The notes: generated by a model not told the origin, from the sequence alone. DNA of 51,466 nucleotides from Cyclobacterium sp. 1_MG-2023 (GCF_030546805.1 NZ_JAUOPC010000020.1:1-51466); one strand, 5' to 3'. Counted from the first letter of the stretch, positions 16,420-27,107 are shown. Translations and numbers: made by a program.

Positions 16420-18518
16420 TTTATTTCTTTTAAGTGTCTTACCTCATCCCAAGATGAAATACCTATTATTTCTTTTGCAAATTCAATTGATGATCTCTCT
16501 TGATCAGTACCAAGATCTTTGTACACAAACCAGACGGGTTTTTTACCGGCAGGATCCTCTTCATCGTCTGGGAATCTTCTAAGACCTATTCTTAAACCAC
16601 CTTCCCCCCTATTGTCCAGCCAATTGTGAAACTGGAAAGCGTCAATTCCATCCAAAACCTCCATTTTCTTCCACACATAAGCAATACTGGCTGCCTGTTC
16701 ATTCAAATGTTTAGGCGAATAATCTCTGGAATTAGGCCCCTGTTCTGAGAGAAAGACGGTGCGCTTGGTTCTATTCTTAAATTTGACATATGGCTGTTTT
16801 ACCCAAGCGTCTAATACTTCAATGTTTTTGAAGGTAATCAAAGGTGTATCGAAACTGAAGGTTGCTTTCTTGTCCAACCAACTCTTGGGCTCAAACAGTG
16901 ATTCCGGATACGGATGATGGGCAACCCCCCAATCAAAGTCTCCTTCAAGGTCGCTGTATTTGATAAGCATTTCCAGCAAGTCTCTAGATAAATAAAAATG
17001 CTTATCAACCGTCCAGTTCCAATAATGAGTAAGGGTAATAAAAGCTTTAGAATGTGCATTGTACTGCTTGGCAATATTATTAATTAACCGAAGCGATTTA
17101 TGGTAGGTGTCCATAAAAGTAAGGCTATCCGTTTCTCCCATATTTGTCCAGACCCAGCCTGCATCCACTTCGTTATGAACGATCCAATGGTGAACTCTTC
17201 CATGACCTTCTGATGGATCACTGTATCTTTGGGCCAAAAAATCCATGGCAGCTGCATATAGATGAACTGCCTCCGGATCAGTAAAATTGGCCATGCTATA
17301 AATACCTGAAGGTTCGCAATCAGGATGTTCCATAATGGCTCCAATCTCCTTATCAGGCGTATTAACAGCCTTATCTATCAACACTATCGCAGATGTAATA
17401 ACCTTTCTTTTAGCGGATTCTTTTAGCGCCCTATCATGTTTTTCTACCCATTGCTTATCTGCATAATAATCCTTACCCCCGTAATTAAAGGTGATGGTTT
17501 TGTCAGAGGGCGCAGAACGTAACATTTTGGAAATCCACATATTAGTAGTGATACTTCCTATTCCCAAGGAGTCCAAATCACTCACATAATCGTTGCTATG
17601 AAAGTTGCCTAAGCCTTTTTTGTTTTTCAATACAGCCGCTGTTGAGCTAAAAACTGGCTCGATTTTATCCATATAACGAAGATGCGACTGCAAGTCAACA
17701 CCGTTGTATTGCTTCTTTACGATTGCCCAACCTGACAGCAGGCCATCTCTCATAAAATCATCTTGGAATGTAAATCTTGGCACTTTAATCTCAAACTCTC
17801 CTTGCGATTGTGCTATTGGGTAAATTGATTCAAAATTAGCAGCTTTGGTCACCTGTACATGCATGGGAACTTCTGCCACATAGTAATTAGGGCTGGTTTT
17901 GGAAAGAAAACCTTTTATAATTATGGCAGAATCCAGAACATTCACCTCTCTAATTGAATTCTGGAAATTCGTATTTAAATAGTTCAACAATTCAGCTTTG
18001 TAAGCCTCTTTTTCTTTCATCAACAGCTCTTGGTCTAGAGATCTTTGAATTTCACTTGCATTGGGTCGTCTGAAACGAAAGTTTCGGAACTGCCCAGCAT
18101 ATCCTGCACCTCCACCAAAATCCATTCTTATGACATCTCCTTTCTTCCCCCAACCTTTAGGTAAGGCATCTTTTACATCAATAGCATAACTACTCCAACC
18201 TTCCCGAATGCCCAATGATGCAATTATACTGAAGTTTTCATCCATTGGGGGGCCAAAGAAAAGCTGAAAATTATCAAGGTACTCCGTAGAAAAATACTCG
18301 AAAGTGAGAATTGTCTCTTCATTGTCAATTTCAGCTATCAATGGAGCAGTAAAGAGATAAGGATCAGAACCCAATGCTGTTATCTCATAATTTCCTGGTT
18401 CACCTATTTCCACCTCAATATTGTGTGAATTTTCCTCGGATATAAGTAAAGTACCTTGTTGCCCAATGGAACTCGAAACCGTTAAAACAAAGAATAAGAT
18501 GGTTATAATAGTCTTCAT
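16416..18518 (-). CDS. DUF5722-like secreted clan-A hydrolase candidate
   Basis: The 700-residue product has a signal peptide (IITILFFVLTVSSSIGQ). Residues about 25-150 form a beta-rich, carbohydrate-binding-like part (YAIDVKDALPKGWGKKGDVI, MDFGGGAGYAGQF). The remainder matches my recollection of the DUF5722 family and shows TIM-barrel, clan GH-A features: WIVHNEVDAGW with Glu450 after Asn449 (acid/base type), LTHYWNW, then VFLSEQGPNSRDY with Glu592 as candidate nucleophile. No family activity is established to my knowledge. It is transcribed with the two flanking GH99-like genes (1-bp gap before, 4-bp overlap after), suggesting that the three act on one glycan. Confidence 0.75.
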   Translation of the reverse strand: MKTIITILFFVLTVSSSIGQQGTLLISEENSHNIEVEIGEPGNYEITALGSDPYLFTAPLIAEIDNEETILTFEYFSTEYLDNFQLFFGPPMDENFSIIASLGIREGWSSYAIDVKDALPKGWGKKGDVIRMDFGGGAGYAGQFRNFRFRRPNASEIQRSLDQELLMKEKEAYKAELLNYLNTNFQNSIREVNVLDSAIIIKGFLSKTSPNYYVAEVPMHVQVTKAANFESIYPIAQSQGEFEIKVPRFTFQDDFMRDGLLSGWAIVKKQYNGVDLQSHLRYMDKIEPVFSSTAAVLKNKKGLGNFHSNDYVSDLDSLGIGSITTNMWISKMLRSAPSDKTITFNYGGKDYYADKQWVEKHDRALKESAKRKVITSAIVLIDKAVNTPDKEIGAIMEHPDCEPSGIYSMANFTDPEAVHLYAAAMDFLAQRYSDPSEGHGRVHHWIVHNEVDAGWVWTNMGETDSLTFMDTYHKSLRLINNIAKQYNAHSKAFITLTHYWNWTVDKHFYLSRDLLEMLIKYSDLEGDFDWGVAHHPYPESLFEPKSWLDKKATFSFDTPLITFKNIEVLDAWVKQPYVKFKNRTKRTVFLSEQGPNSRDYSPKHLNEQAASIAYVWKKMEVLDGIDAFQFHNWLDNRGEGGLRIGLRRFPDDEEDPAGKKPVWFVYKDLGTDQERSSIEFAKEIIGISSWDEVRHLKEIK

Positions 18519-18519
18519 T

Positions 18520-20262
18520 TTATTCTTTTATAATGTAGTTTAACCTACCTCCCGGTGCCACATCTCCATTGACATACCAATCAAGGGGATCTGTATTGTC
18601 CTGCATGTTATCAGACCATTTAAACTCCAGATTTAATACCTCCCCTAATCTATCATCAATCGACCTAGGCAACGTAATCATCATTTCATTGCCAGAAATC
18701 ATATGGACTACCTGGCTTATGGTCTCCCAATTTCCCTTTCTAAACTTTTGTAGTTGATTCCCACGAACTATTCTAAAGTCGTACCCCTTCCAACCTGTTT
18801 CAAAATCTCTGTCAATATCAAGATAAAGTCGCATCCAATTGTTGCTATTATTCTCTGATATAGACTTGGTGGTTTGGGCATAAAAGAAAATGGATTGATT
18901 GTCCCTCGCCACTTTTAAAGTCTGAAAATCATTTCTTCCTGTAAAATTGGTGTAAGTTACCGTTGGTTCTGATTGTGCTCCCGGGTGGTTTCTAGGATCT
19001 GTTTCACCGATATAGTCCGTAAATTTCACATTGACTTTTTCCCAATCTTTTAGTCCTGTAATGGTTTTATCCATCCCAAAAGTCATGGGTGCTTCTCCTC
19101 CTTTGTATCTCCGAACATTTCCAACCAGTTGCATGTAGTAATGGTCTTTCAGTCCACCGGTTCTGGTTGGTTCAATGTCTCTACTGTATTCCGGGCTTGC
19201 CTGGTCGCAAAACCAAGAGTGTTCTGGGTTATCGTCATGACTTTCAAATTTCGTGGCAATCCACTCATTCCAGCCGGTTACAAATACAATTGGAGGATCT
19301 ACCTTGAGGACATTGTCCCATTGTTCCTGAAAATTATATCCCATTACAATGTCTTCTACTGGATTCCCTTTTTTCCCACCACGAAAACTCCTGCCCCAGT
19401 TGTCTTGGTTGCCGTAGAAGGCAGACCCTCCCATCCCTGCGGTGGGATTGGGATGCTGGGCCACAGAAACGTTCATAATTTCAACCTCCCCTTTATGGTT
19501 TTTGTGCACCATTTGTGATCGCTGAAATTCTATCCATGGCCAGCTGTTTTCTTTATAGGGTTCGTTGGGCCATTGGGATTCCCTAATGGTGAAGAAATCT
19601 CCGGCTTCTTTACCATTTATTTCTTTGGAATGTCCCAAGATCATAGGTTTTCCATCTAGGTAATACCAGGAATCTGGATGGTAATATTTTGCCCCCTTTT
19701 TATAAAAAGTCTCATACACTTCCTCCATGGTGTCCCCAGAGGAAGTGTTGGTATAAAAGACGATTTTAGGAGGATTTTTCCCTTGTTGCCTTATGGCATC
19801 CATAGCATTCAACAAGACATTTGCTCGGTCAGCATAAATCAACCGATTGGTGGCATCAATTACCAAAAGATCCACTCCTGCATCTGTAAGCAATTGAAGG
19901 CTCCTTAAATGCACCCAATAGTCATCTGCTTTATAATAGCCATACAGGGGTTCTCCCCAATAATACATTCCCCCACCGCCCCAATGTGGATTGTCAAAAT
20001 CATTCAACACCTCCGGGTGTTGTGGGATAATTTTACTGAGGTCATAATTTATGGCCGATGTATTGTCCCCATGCCATAAAAAATAGAACATGGCAACCGT
20101 ACGTTCCTTTTTATCTCCTATTTCCGCATAAGTAGGCAATGTTCTACCCAAATCATCCGTACCTCCTGTTTCTTGCGCTTGAGCAAAGGTTACAACCCCT
20201 AACAAAACGCCGAAATAAAACATTGCTTTTCTATTGAATCTGGTGAATAAATTTGAATCCAT
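18520..20262 (-). CDS. secreted GH99-like protein with C-terminal CBM9-like domain (paralogue B)
   Basis: The start is set at the ATG whose first base is the last base of the SusD stop (TAATG), giving 580 residues with a signal peptide (MFYFGVLLGVVTFAQAQ). A longer reading from 20289 would overlap SusD and add no signal features. It has the same landmarks as paralogue A: MFYFLWH (58-64), DAGVDLLVIDATN (127-139), TGWNEW (329-334), and a C-terminal CBM9-like sandwich (MRLYLDIDRDFETGWKGYDF). Two such paralogues in one operon may attack different linkages or positions of one polymer. The 1-bp stop/start overlap implies translational coupling to SusD. Confidence 0.75.
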   Translation of the reverse strand: MDSNLFTRFNRKAMFYFGVLLGVVTFAQAQETGGTDDLGRTLPTYAEIGDKKERTVAMFYFLWHGDNTSAINYDLSKIIPQHPEVLNDFDNPHWGGGGMYYWGEPLYGYYKADDYWVHLRSLQLLTDAGVDLLVIDATNRLIYADRANVLLNAMDAIRQQGKNPPKIVFYTNTSSGDTMEEVYETFYKKGAKYYHPDSWYYLDGKPMILGHSKEINGKEAGDFFTIRESQWPNEPYKENSWPWIEFQRSQMVHKNHKGEVEIMNVSVAQHPNPTAGMGGSAFYGNQDNWGRSFRGGKKGNPVEDIVMGYNFQEQWDNVLKVDPPIVFVTGWNEWIATKFESHDDNPEHSWFCDQASPEYSRDIEPTRTGGLKDHYYMQLVGNVRRYKGGEAPMTFGMDKTITGLKDWEKVNVKFTDYIGETDPRNHPGAQSEPTVTYTNFTGRNDFQTLKVARDNQSIFFYAQTTKSISENNSNNWMRLYLDIDRDFETGWKGYDFRIVRGNQLQKFRKGNWETISQVVHMISGNEMMITLPRSIDDRLGEVLNLEFKWSDNMQDNTDPLDWYVNGDVAPGGRLNYIIKE

Positions 20263-22028
20263 TAATCTAGCCATCCTGGATTTTGCCAATTTTCACCTGT
20301 TAAACCCACAATTTTATTGACCTCCGCTTGATCAATCGGATACCTCAAATATTTATCAGCTGCCGAGCCCCTGTTATCAAAACGGAACCGTTGGTAATTG
20401 GTATCCCCCTCCTCATTGGTAATCCGCATACCGGTAACAAACTTGTCTGTTTCATTCAGAATATTCCATCTCCTCACATCAAAAAACCTGTGCTCTTCAA
20501 AAGCCAGTTCAATTTTTCTTTCATTTCTGTATTTTTCTTGAAATTCTGAAGCGCTCATTCCTGAAGGAAAATCAGGCATTCCTGCCCTCTCCCTTACGGC
20601 ATTAACAGCATCTCTTGCGCTCATGGAAATACCATTGGAAGAAATGACTACATCAGGTCCACTTGATTGATAGGCCGATTCAGCAAAATTGAGGTAAAGC
20701 TCAGCTAATCGAAACAGCCTGATTGCACCATCTCCATTGTTGTTTAATCCAGATTGATAATTGTTGAATTTTCGTAAATAGTAACCTGTTCTTGTATTTC
20801 TTCTGTTGGTACTGGATATTTCTTCTGCACCTCCTACAAAAGTTTCTACCTTCTTTCCCTCCGGTTGGTCTAAATATCTTACAGCTCCATTATAGTATAT
20901 GGAGACATAGAATCTTGGATCTCGATTTAAATATGGATTCTCAGGGTCATAACCAGAATTTGGATTGACAATAGGAACCAATTTATCGGAATCAGAATAT
21001 CCCAATATTGGACTTTGTCCATTGCTCATTTCGTAGCTGTCTACCAGACCCTGTGTGGGACAGGGGCCTGTTCTTTCCATACCATCATTGGTAGGTAAAC
21101 CTGCATATTTCCAAACCTGCATTTGATCACCCCAATGGTAAATGGTTTCCTTATCCACTGCGCGCTGATCATTGGAACTTGTAATAAAATAAAGCGCATA
21201 GGCATTTTGAGCAATATCTGCTGAAGTTTCTATATTAAACAATTCGTAGCCATTGTTTAAACATTGACTGAGCGCCTCCGCATTAATTGCTGTCGCATCC
21301 TCCCAGGAATAAGTACCATCCGACCATAAATCACTGGCAGCATAGGTGACTGCCTGAGATTTGATCGCATAAGCCACCGCACGGGTCATTATTCCATACT
21401 GATTGTCGTATATATCCCAAGAGAAACCATCTCTGCCAGCCGGAAAAGATAAAGCAATATCACAATCTTTCAGAATGAAATCCACGACTTCAGCAAAGGA
21501 TGCTTTAGTGTCAGTAGAAAAATCATGTCCAATCTCTAAAGGGGTATTAAAAATGGGCACACCTCCATACCTTTTGATCAATTGAAGATAATACAGGGCC
21601 CTCAAGGTGTGAGCCTGTGCTTTCCACGAGGCTTTTTCTTCCTCTGTAGCATAAACTGTAGCGGTTTCAATATTTTCAAGAAAAACATTGCACTTTCGTA
21701 TCCCTTCGTACAAGCTATTCCAAGGACTGCCATCTGCAGAATAACTAGGGTAGGACGTCGGCGTAACATTCCCCCCATACCAAACCACATAATTTGAGCC
21801 CGGAGTCACATCATCTGCATCTTGGGCTTCGTCTGTATAAGATGCCCTGTCCATATAGGGTTTGGGAGCATATCCATAACAAGAGTTGAGGTATCCTCTG
21901 GTTCTGTTATAATCACTGAAAACTTCATCCATTGTTATCCTGCCGTCGCTAGGCAAATCCAATTGATCATTACAGGCAAAGCTGGTAATGAAAATGAAGA
22001 AAATAAATATATATTTTATATAATTCAT
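20262..22028 (-). CDS. susD: SusD-like outer-membrane glycan-binding lipoprotein (PUL 1, second pair)
   Basis: About 588 residues from ATG 22028; the upstream TTG at 22043 would overlap the SusC stop. The lipoprotein signal is YIFIFFIFITSFAC with Cys19. SusD/RagB features include WNSLYEGIRKCNVFLENI, AQAHTLRALYYLQLIKRYGGVPIF, and the C-terminal YRNERKIELAFEEHRFFDVRRWNIL. It caps the adjacent SusC barrel and delivers oligosaccharide. The gap from the SusC stop to its start is 11 bp. Confidence 0.95.
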   Translation of the reverse strand: MNYIKYIFIFFIFITSFACNDQLDLPSDGRITMDEVFSDYNRTRGYLNSCYGYAPKPYMDRASYTDEAQDADDVTPGSNYVVWYGGNVTPTSYPSYSADGSPWNSLYEGIRKCNVFLENIETATVYATEEEKASWKAQAHTLRALYYLQLIKRYGGVPIFNTPLEIGHDFSTDTKASFAEVVDFILKDCDIALSFPAGRDGFSWDIYDNQYGIMTRAVAYAIKSQAVTYAASDLWSDGTYSWEDATAINAEALSQCLNNGYELFNIETSADIAQNAYALYFITSSNDQRAVDKETIYHWGDQMQVWKYAGLPTNDGMERTGPCPTQGLVDSYEMSNGQSPILGYSDSDKLVPIVNPNSGYDPENPYLNRDPRFYVSIYYNGAVRYLDQPEGKKVETFVGGAEEISSTNRRNTRTGYYLRKFNNYQSGLNNNGDGAIRLFRLAELYLNFAESAYQSSGPDVVISSNGISMSARDAVNAVRERAGMPDFPSGMSASEFQEKYRNERKIELAFEEHRFFDVRRWNILNETDKFVTGMRITNEEGDTNYQRFRFDNRGSAADKYLRYPIDQAEVNKIVGLTGENWQNPGWLD

Positions 22029-22039
22029 AGCGCTAATTA

Positions 22040-25000
22040 TCAAAATGTTACACTTAATCCCAGATTGTAAACTTTATAAACAGGAAAGCCTGAATAGCCA
22101 CCTCCTTCAGGGCCAAAGTCTGAAGTTTTCATTTTATCCCATGTTAGGAGGTTTTGTCCACTAAGGAGTACCTTTGCATGTTCTGATCTGAAAATTTTGG
22201 AAACTGTAAGTGGTAAAGTATAGCCGATTTCCAGGTTTTTAAGTCGGATATAAGACCTGTCAAAATTCACGAAATCACTTGGCTCATGGTTGACAGACTT
22301 GGCCAAAGAAAGTGCCGGCCAAGTGATGAGTTCATTGTTTGCATAGCGCTCTTCTGTCCATGCATTTTGATGCATACTACCAAATATCCCATCAAATTCA
22401 GTTTCCCATATTCCTGTTCCTCCTATAAGTGAGGAATAATTTCCTACTCCTTGAAAAAGGAAGTTAATATCAAAAGCTCTATAGGTTATTCCACCTGATA
22501 ATGCATAAGTAGTACGCGGAATAACACCATTTCCAATCGGGGCATAATCCCTTTCGTCAATTTTACCATCACTATTTAAATCTTGGTAGATCAAATCTCC
22601 TACCCTAGGTATACCAAATCCGTAACTCAAATTGCTTTCATTCAATTCTTCCTCAGAATTAAAGAATCCATTACCATTGGAGTAATCCACCAAATAGCCA
22701 AACTCTTGTCCGAATGAATAGCCTTCCTCCCGCTTTCTATAAGCATAGTCATCAGTTCGTTCAGCTTCATTCCAATTGATGATTTTGTTTTTATTGTAAC
22801 TAAACATCCCTCCCAGATAGGCAGAAAAGTCTTGATTAAATACTTTCCTGTAGTTGGCAACAATTTCAAAACCTTTATTCTCAAATTGCCCCCCATTGAT
22901 TTGAGGGTAATTATCCAATGGTACACCTTGGTATGCGGGTATGGTTGCCAATGCGCTCACGATCATATTGTCCATGCGCTCATCGAATATATCCACAGAA
23001 AGGGAAAGTGCATTAAACAATCCCAAGTCTAAACCAACATTTGTTTTAGTAGAGATTTCAGCCCTTATGTTGGGATTCCCAACCTGGTTTTCATTGACAA
23101 TGTACTGAAGGTAAGGAATAAGCCCCCCACGACTTGCGGTCACATTGTCCAGATAAGCATACCTAGCGATTCCCGTTTGGTCATTGGCTGTTTTACCATA
23201 AGAGGCACGCAGCTTCAAATTGCTTAACAAGGTGGCTGAAGAGGTAAAGGCCTCATTGGATACAACCCATGCACCCGCTACAGCAGGTGTAGTGGTAAAC
23301 CTAACGGCTCTGGCATATTGTTCAGACCCAGAATAGCCTACCACTAATTTTAATAGATACCTGTCATCAAAAGCGTAATTCCCCTCAATTCCTGAGCTAA
23401 TCCGGTTATAGGGCAATAGGCCAGGTGAAGAATTGTCTGCCTTGGTTAGGTTTTGGTAAAACATGTAGGCCATTCCTGACACCTTGTTTAAACCAAACTG
23501 GCGTTGGTAGTTCAATGCAGTATTATAGGACAAGTGATAGTAATATTGATGTCCTTTGCCATAAGCTAAAGGGGTATTCTGTTCTGATCCTTTCTTGACA
23601 AATCCCAATTCATTAAAATCATCCGTTCTCAACCAACGTTCATAATTCTGAGTGGTGCCTAAACTGCCAACAGAGTTGGTTTGGTAAGCGAATACACCAG
23701 AAAGGTTTAGTCCATCGGTAAGGAAATCCATGTCCAGGTCTAAGCCAAACTGGGAAGCTATGTTGGTTACTGTATGGTTATAATAACCTGATCTATTTAA
23801 CATTCCATAAGTAGGAGATGAAACCCTCTCTGTAGTCACAACCTGACCTGCACCAGGAAAAGGCTCTCCATCAGCAGTAAGGTCAGGAATAACTGGGCCA
23901 AACATTGTAGGAGGGATTTGAAAAATGCTACTATAAATACTCTGATTGCCTACTCCCGGGGTATGCTCTCGTTTGATATTTCCACTTAACCTTACGAAGC
24001 CTGACAATAGTTCATTAAACTTCATATCCACATTTGAACGGAAATTGACCCAAATATTTTTAGGGTTTGGATCGTATTTGGTTTGTTCCGTTTTAAATTG
24101 GCCACCCTGGTGCATAAAGTTGACATTGGAGAAAAACTGAACCTTCTCATTTCCTCCGGTAACATTTACCCCTACCCTTTGCATGGTAGCATAGTCTTTT
24201 ACAAATCTGGAATACCAATCATTACTGGGGTAGTTGGGATTGTTCCCATTTTGAAATTCTTCAATTTCATTGTTAGTAAACAAGTATTCATCGCCAAACC
24301 CATCGTTAAAAGCGGCCTGATTTCTCATTTGAGCATATTCAGCGGCTGGATAATACATTGGCTTTGTTGTTACTTCCTGTACAGAGTGATCTAATCTTGC
24401 TTTGACCTGAAGTGGACCTTTTCTACCTCTCTTGGTGGTGATTACAATTACACCGTTTGCTCCTTGAATGCCATAAATGGCTTGGGTGGAAGCATCTTTT
24501 AATACAGTTATTGTATCGATCTCATTGGCTGAAATGTATTCCAAAATTTGATTGCTATTATAAGAGACAGGGATACCATCAATCACGACCAAAGGACCAT
24601 TTTGTCTAGCACCAGAAATTCCTCTTACAAATAAATCAGTACTGGCCCTAGACAATTCGGAGAAGGTTTCTTGGGTAGTTAATCCTGCAAACCTTCCGGA
24701 AAATGTTTGGCTAAGATTTGCTACAGGAGAACGTTCAAGCTCCTCTCCTGACACAGTGGCTACTGATCCTGTGAGCGCTCTTTTTGACAGCGTGCCATAA
24801 CCCATAGAAACGACATCATCTTGACCATGACTGTCAAAAGCCAGTTCAAGATCAATGTCAAGCCCATCCTCAATTTGCACCCGCTTATTTGCAAAGCCGC
24901 GGGCTTCAAAAAGCAGAAACTCTTCAGAGGTAGGTAAGCTTATGGTATAATTGCCTTCAAAGTCAGTGTATGTTCCCTGATTACCGGATGCTGAATTTAT

Positions 25001-25153
25001 CAATACTCCCGGTATAGGTTGTCCCAATTCATTTATTACTTTGCCGCTAATGGTAGTCAATGCCTCTTGAGCAATTAAATGGCTACTTTGGAGGTAAAAC
25101 AGCATGCACAGGAAACCTAAAGTAAGTTTTATAATATTTATATATCTTTTCAT
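22040..25153 (-). CDS. susC: SusC-like TonB-dependent transporter without STN domain (PUL 1, second pair)
   Basis: 1037 residues. Signal peptide, then a CarboxypepD_reg-like domain (ISGKVINELGQPIPGVLINS through GNYTIS), a plug domain (VVSMGYGTLSKRALTGSVATVS, VIDGIPVSYN, VLKDASTQAIYGIQGANGVI, ITTKRGRKG) and a long outer-membrane barrel ending in GLSVTF with terminal Phe. It lacks the N-terminal STN signalling domain present in the other two SusC proteins here, so it should not signal to FecR itself and presumably depends on the first pair for induction. The next start (SusD) lies 11 bp beyond its stop. Confidence 0.95.
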   Translation of the reverse strand: MKRYINIIKLTLGFLCMLFYLQSSHLIAQEALTTISGKVINELGQPIPGVLINSASGNQGTYTDFEGNYTISLPTSEEFLLFEARGFANKRVQIEDGLDIDLELAFDSHGQDDVVSMGYGTLSKRALTGSVATVSGEELERSPVANLSQTFSGRFAGLTTQETFSELSRASTDLFVRGISGARQNGPLVVIDGIPVSYNSNQILEYISANEIDTITVLKDASTQAIYGIQGANGVIVITTKRGRKGPLQVKARLDHSVQEVTTKPMYYPAAEYAQMRNQAAFNDGFGDEYLFTNNEIEEFQNGNNPNYPSNDWYSRFVKDYATMQRVGVNVTGGNEKVQFFSNVNFMHQGGQFKTEQTKYDPNPKNIWVNFRSNVDMKFNELLSGFVRLSGNIKREHTPGVGNQSIYSSIFQIPPTMFGPVIPDLTADGEPFPGAGQVVTTERVSSPTYGMLNRSGYYNHTVTNIASQFGLDLDMDFLTDGLNLSGVFAYQTNSVGSLGTTQNYERWLRTDDFNELGFVKKGSEQNTPLAYGKGHQYYYHLSYNTALNYQRQFGLNKVSGMAYMFYQNLTKADNSSPGLLPYNRISSGIEGNYAFDDRYLLKLVVGYSGSEQYARAVRFTTTPAVAGAWVVSNEAFTSSATLLSNLKLRASYGKTANDQTGIARYAYLDNVTASRGGLIPYLQYIVNENQVGNPNIRAEISTKTNVGLDLGLFNALSLSVDIFDERMDNMIVSALATIPAYQGVPLDNYPQINGGQFENKGFEIVANYRKVFNQDFSAYLGGMFSYNKNKIINWNEAERTDDYAYRKREEGYSFGQEFGYLVDYSNGNGFFNSEEELNESNLSYGFGIPRVGDLIYQDLNSDGKIDERDYAPIGNGVIPRTTYALSGGITYRAFDINFLFQGVGNYSSLIGGTGIWETEFDGIFGSMHQNAWTEERYANNELITWPALSLAKSVNHEPSDFVNFDRSYIRLKNLEIGYTLPLTVSKIFRSEHAKVLLSGQNLLTWDKMKTSDFGPEGGGYSGFPVYKVYNLGLSVTF

Positions 25154-25197
25154 TTTGAGTTCATTATAGTCTTTCAGAAAAACTTATAGGCAAAATT

Positions 25198-27093
25198 TTA
25201 CCAACCTGGCGTTTGCCAATTGGTTCCTGTAATCGATTGAAGTCGATTGGCCTCATTAAGTGGAATGGGGACATGTAAAAATTTATTGGTATAATTTTTA
25301 CGTTCTACCTCTCTTACATTTCTTCTACTATAGGTATAAGTTCCATCTTCATTTCTGATTATCTCAGCTCCGGTTATCCATCTATCTGTTTCAGAAAGAT
25401 CTCCTTCAGGAGAAGACCATCTTCTTACATCAAAATACCTGTTTTCTTCCAATGCCAATTCCACCCTTCTTTCATTTCTAATCCTTAGAATCAATTCTTC
25501 TTGTGTAAGGGTTTGGGGCAATTCCGGCATATTAACTCGTGATCTAATTTCGTTTGCAGCAGCAGTTGCCTCCATTAAATGTCCTGCCTCGGCTGCAGCT
25601 TCAGCCAGGTTGAGTATTATCTCTCCCAATCTGTAATATTTCCAGTTGGCTCCTCCTACAGGGTTATCTCCTCCAGAATTTGGATGCAAAAATTTCCTTT
25701 GGAAATAGCCTGTTCTGGTAGCCCTCCTAACCGTAGGATGAATACCCGTTTGAGGCTCTCCCACATAGGTTGCAATGACCCTTGTTCTGTTTCCAATCCC
25801 TGCAGGATAATTTTCAAAAGACTCCGGAGCTTCAGCAAAATTCCATAGTGATTTTCTCTTGGAACCGTTGTAATAGATTGAAGCATAGAACCTTGGATCC
25901 CTGTTTGCATATGGGTTTTGTGGATCATACAATGTATTGTCCGGATTGTAATTTGGGTACAGGTGTTGCTCGTCTAGGTATGGATTTTGTAAATTCAAAA
26001 TTGGCTCGCCATCTATAGTCTCATATGCATCAACCAACTCCTGAGTGGGACATGTTCCTGACTTGTAGCCATCCTGAGCCCCTATCCCATCAATGTTCCA
26101 AATGTTCCCCTGGCCTTCTCGGCTTTGGTAGATGGTCTCTTTGTCCACAGGGTTAGCAGCATAAGCGGTAGTTTGGGTGAAATACTCATTGTATAAAGCG
26201 GCATAAGGATTCTTTTCTTCGCCAATATATGCCACATCAGACAAGTAAGTCTGGGGTAAGTTCACTTGATTATACAATTCATAACCATTGTTTTTTAAGT
26301 TTTGAACTGCGTTCAGGTTAATTTGGTAAGCTTCTTCCCAATGGTTTTGGCCATCGTTATACAGAGGGCTTGCGGCAAATAAAATGGCAGTAGACTTGAT
26401 GGCTTCAGCCAAAGCTTTATTGACCCTACCTGCCTCACCTCCGGATGTAATTCTATAGGGCAATTCATCAATTGCTATGGCTGCATTACAATCTTCAAGA
26501 ATAAATTGTACTACCTCAAAATAAGATGATTTTTCTACTTTCGAAAAATCATCTGAAAAGTCGTAAGGTGTTCTAACAATAGGAAGACCTGTTCCATACC
26601 ATTTCAGCAATTCCATGTAGTAGTATGCTCTCAGTACATGCGCTTCTGCCTTCCATCTTTTCCTATCATCGGGATTGTCTACTGCTGCTTCATCAATTCG
26701 CTCTAGAAACATGGCTAGGTTACGGATAGAACTCCAGTATTTGTCCCAATAGTCACCATTGTTATCATTGGACCATTGGACTGATGGATGATTGGCTGCC
26801 GAAGCATCCCCATTGTACATTCTTCCTGAAGTCAGCCAAGATTCGGCCTCAGCGTCAGTATCCCAAGATTCATCACTCCAGTTCACAGGACCTCTACTCC
26901 AAAAGAAATACCGAGTACCTTTGGTCGGTAGGTTACTGTAACAACTATTGAGAAATGCCCCAACCTTATCATTGTCTGAAAACACTTCTTCAAGTGAAAT
27001 TTTACCATCGGGTGCCATGTCCAGTACATCTGTACAGGAAAATGTCAAAAAGACCGATAGCATTATTGCCAGGTATAAATTTATTAATTTCAT
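25198..27093 (-). CDS. susD: SusD-like outer-membrane glycan-binding lipoprotein (PUL 1, first pair)
   Basis: 631 residues with lipidation site Cys20 (IMLSVFLTFSC). SusD/RagB landmarks are WDKYWSSIRNLAMFLERID, AEAHVLRAYYYMELLKWYG, YYRLGEIILNLAEAAAEAG and IRNERRVELALEENRYFDVRRW. It starts 14 bp after the first SusC stop and is followed after 44 bp by the second SusC. The two SusD proteins share layout but are clearly diverged, so they may recognise different parts of the same glycan or oligosaccharides of different size. Confidence 0.95.
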   Translation of the reverse strand: MKLINLYLAIMLSVFLTFSCTDVLDMAPDGKISLEEVFSDNDKVGAFLNSCYSNLPTKGTRYFFWSRGPVNWSDESWDTDAEAESWLTSGRMYNGDASAANHPSVQWSNDNNGDYWDKYWSSIRNLAMFLERIDEAAVDNPDDRKRWKAEAHVLRAYYYMELLKWYGTGLPIVRTPYDFSDDFSKVEKSSYFEVVQFILEDCNAAIAIDELPYRITSGGEAGRVNKALAEAIKSTAILFAASPLYNDGQNHWEEAYQINLNAVQNLKNNGYELYNQVNLPQTYLSDVAYIGEEKNPYAALYNEYFTQTTAYAANPVDKETIYQSREGQGNIWNIDGIGAQDGYKSGTCPTQELVDAYETIDGEPILNLQNPYLDEQHLYPNYNPDNTLYDPQNPYANRDPRFYASIYYNGSKRKSLWNFAEAPESFENYPAGIGNRTRVIATYVGEPQTGIHPTVRRATRTGYFQRKFLHPNSGGDNPVGGANWKYYRLGEIILNLAEAAAEAGHLMEATAAANEIRSRVNMPELPQTLTQEELILRIRNERRVELALEENRYFDVRRWSSPEGDLSETDRWITGAEIIRNEDGTYTYSRRNVREVERKNYTNKFLHVPIPLNEANRLQSITGTNWQTPGW

Positions 27094-27107
27094 CGTTAAT
27101 TTTGGGT

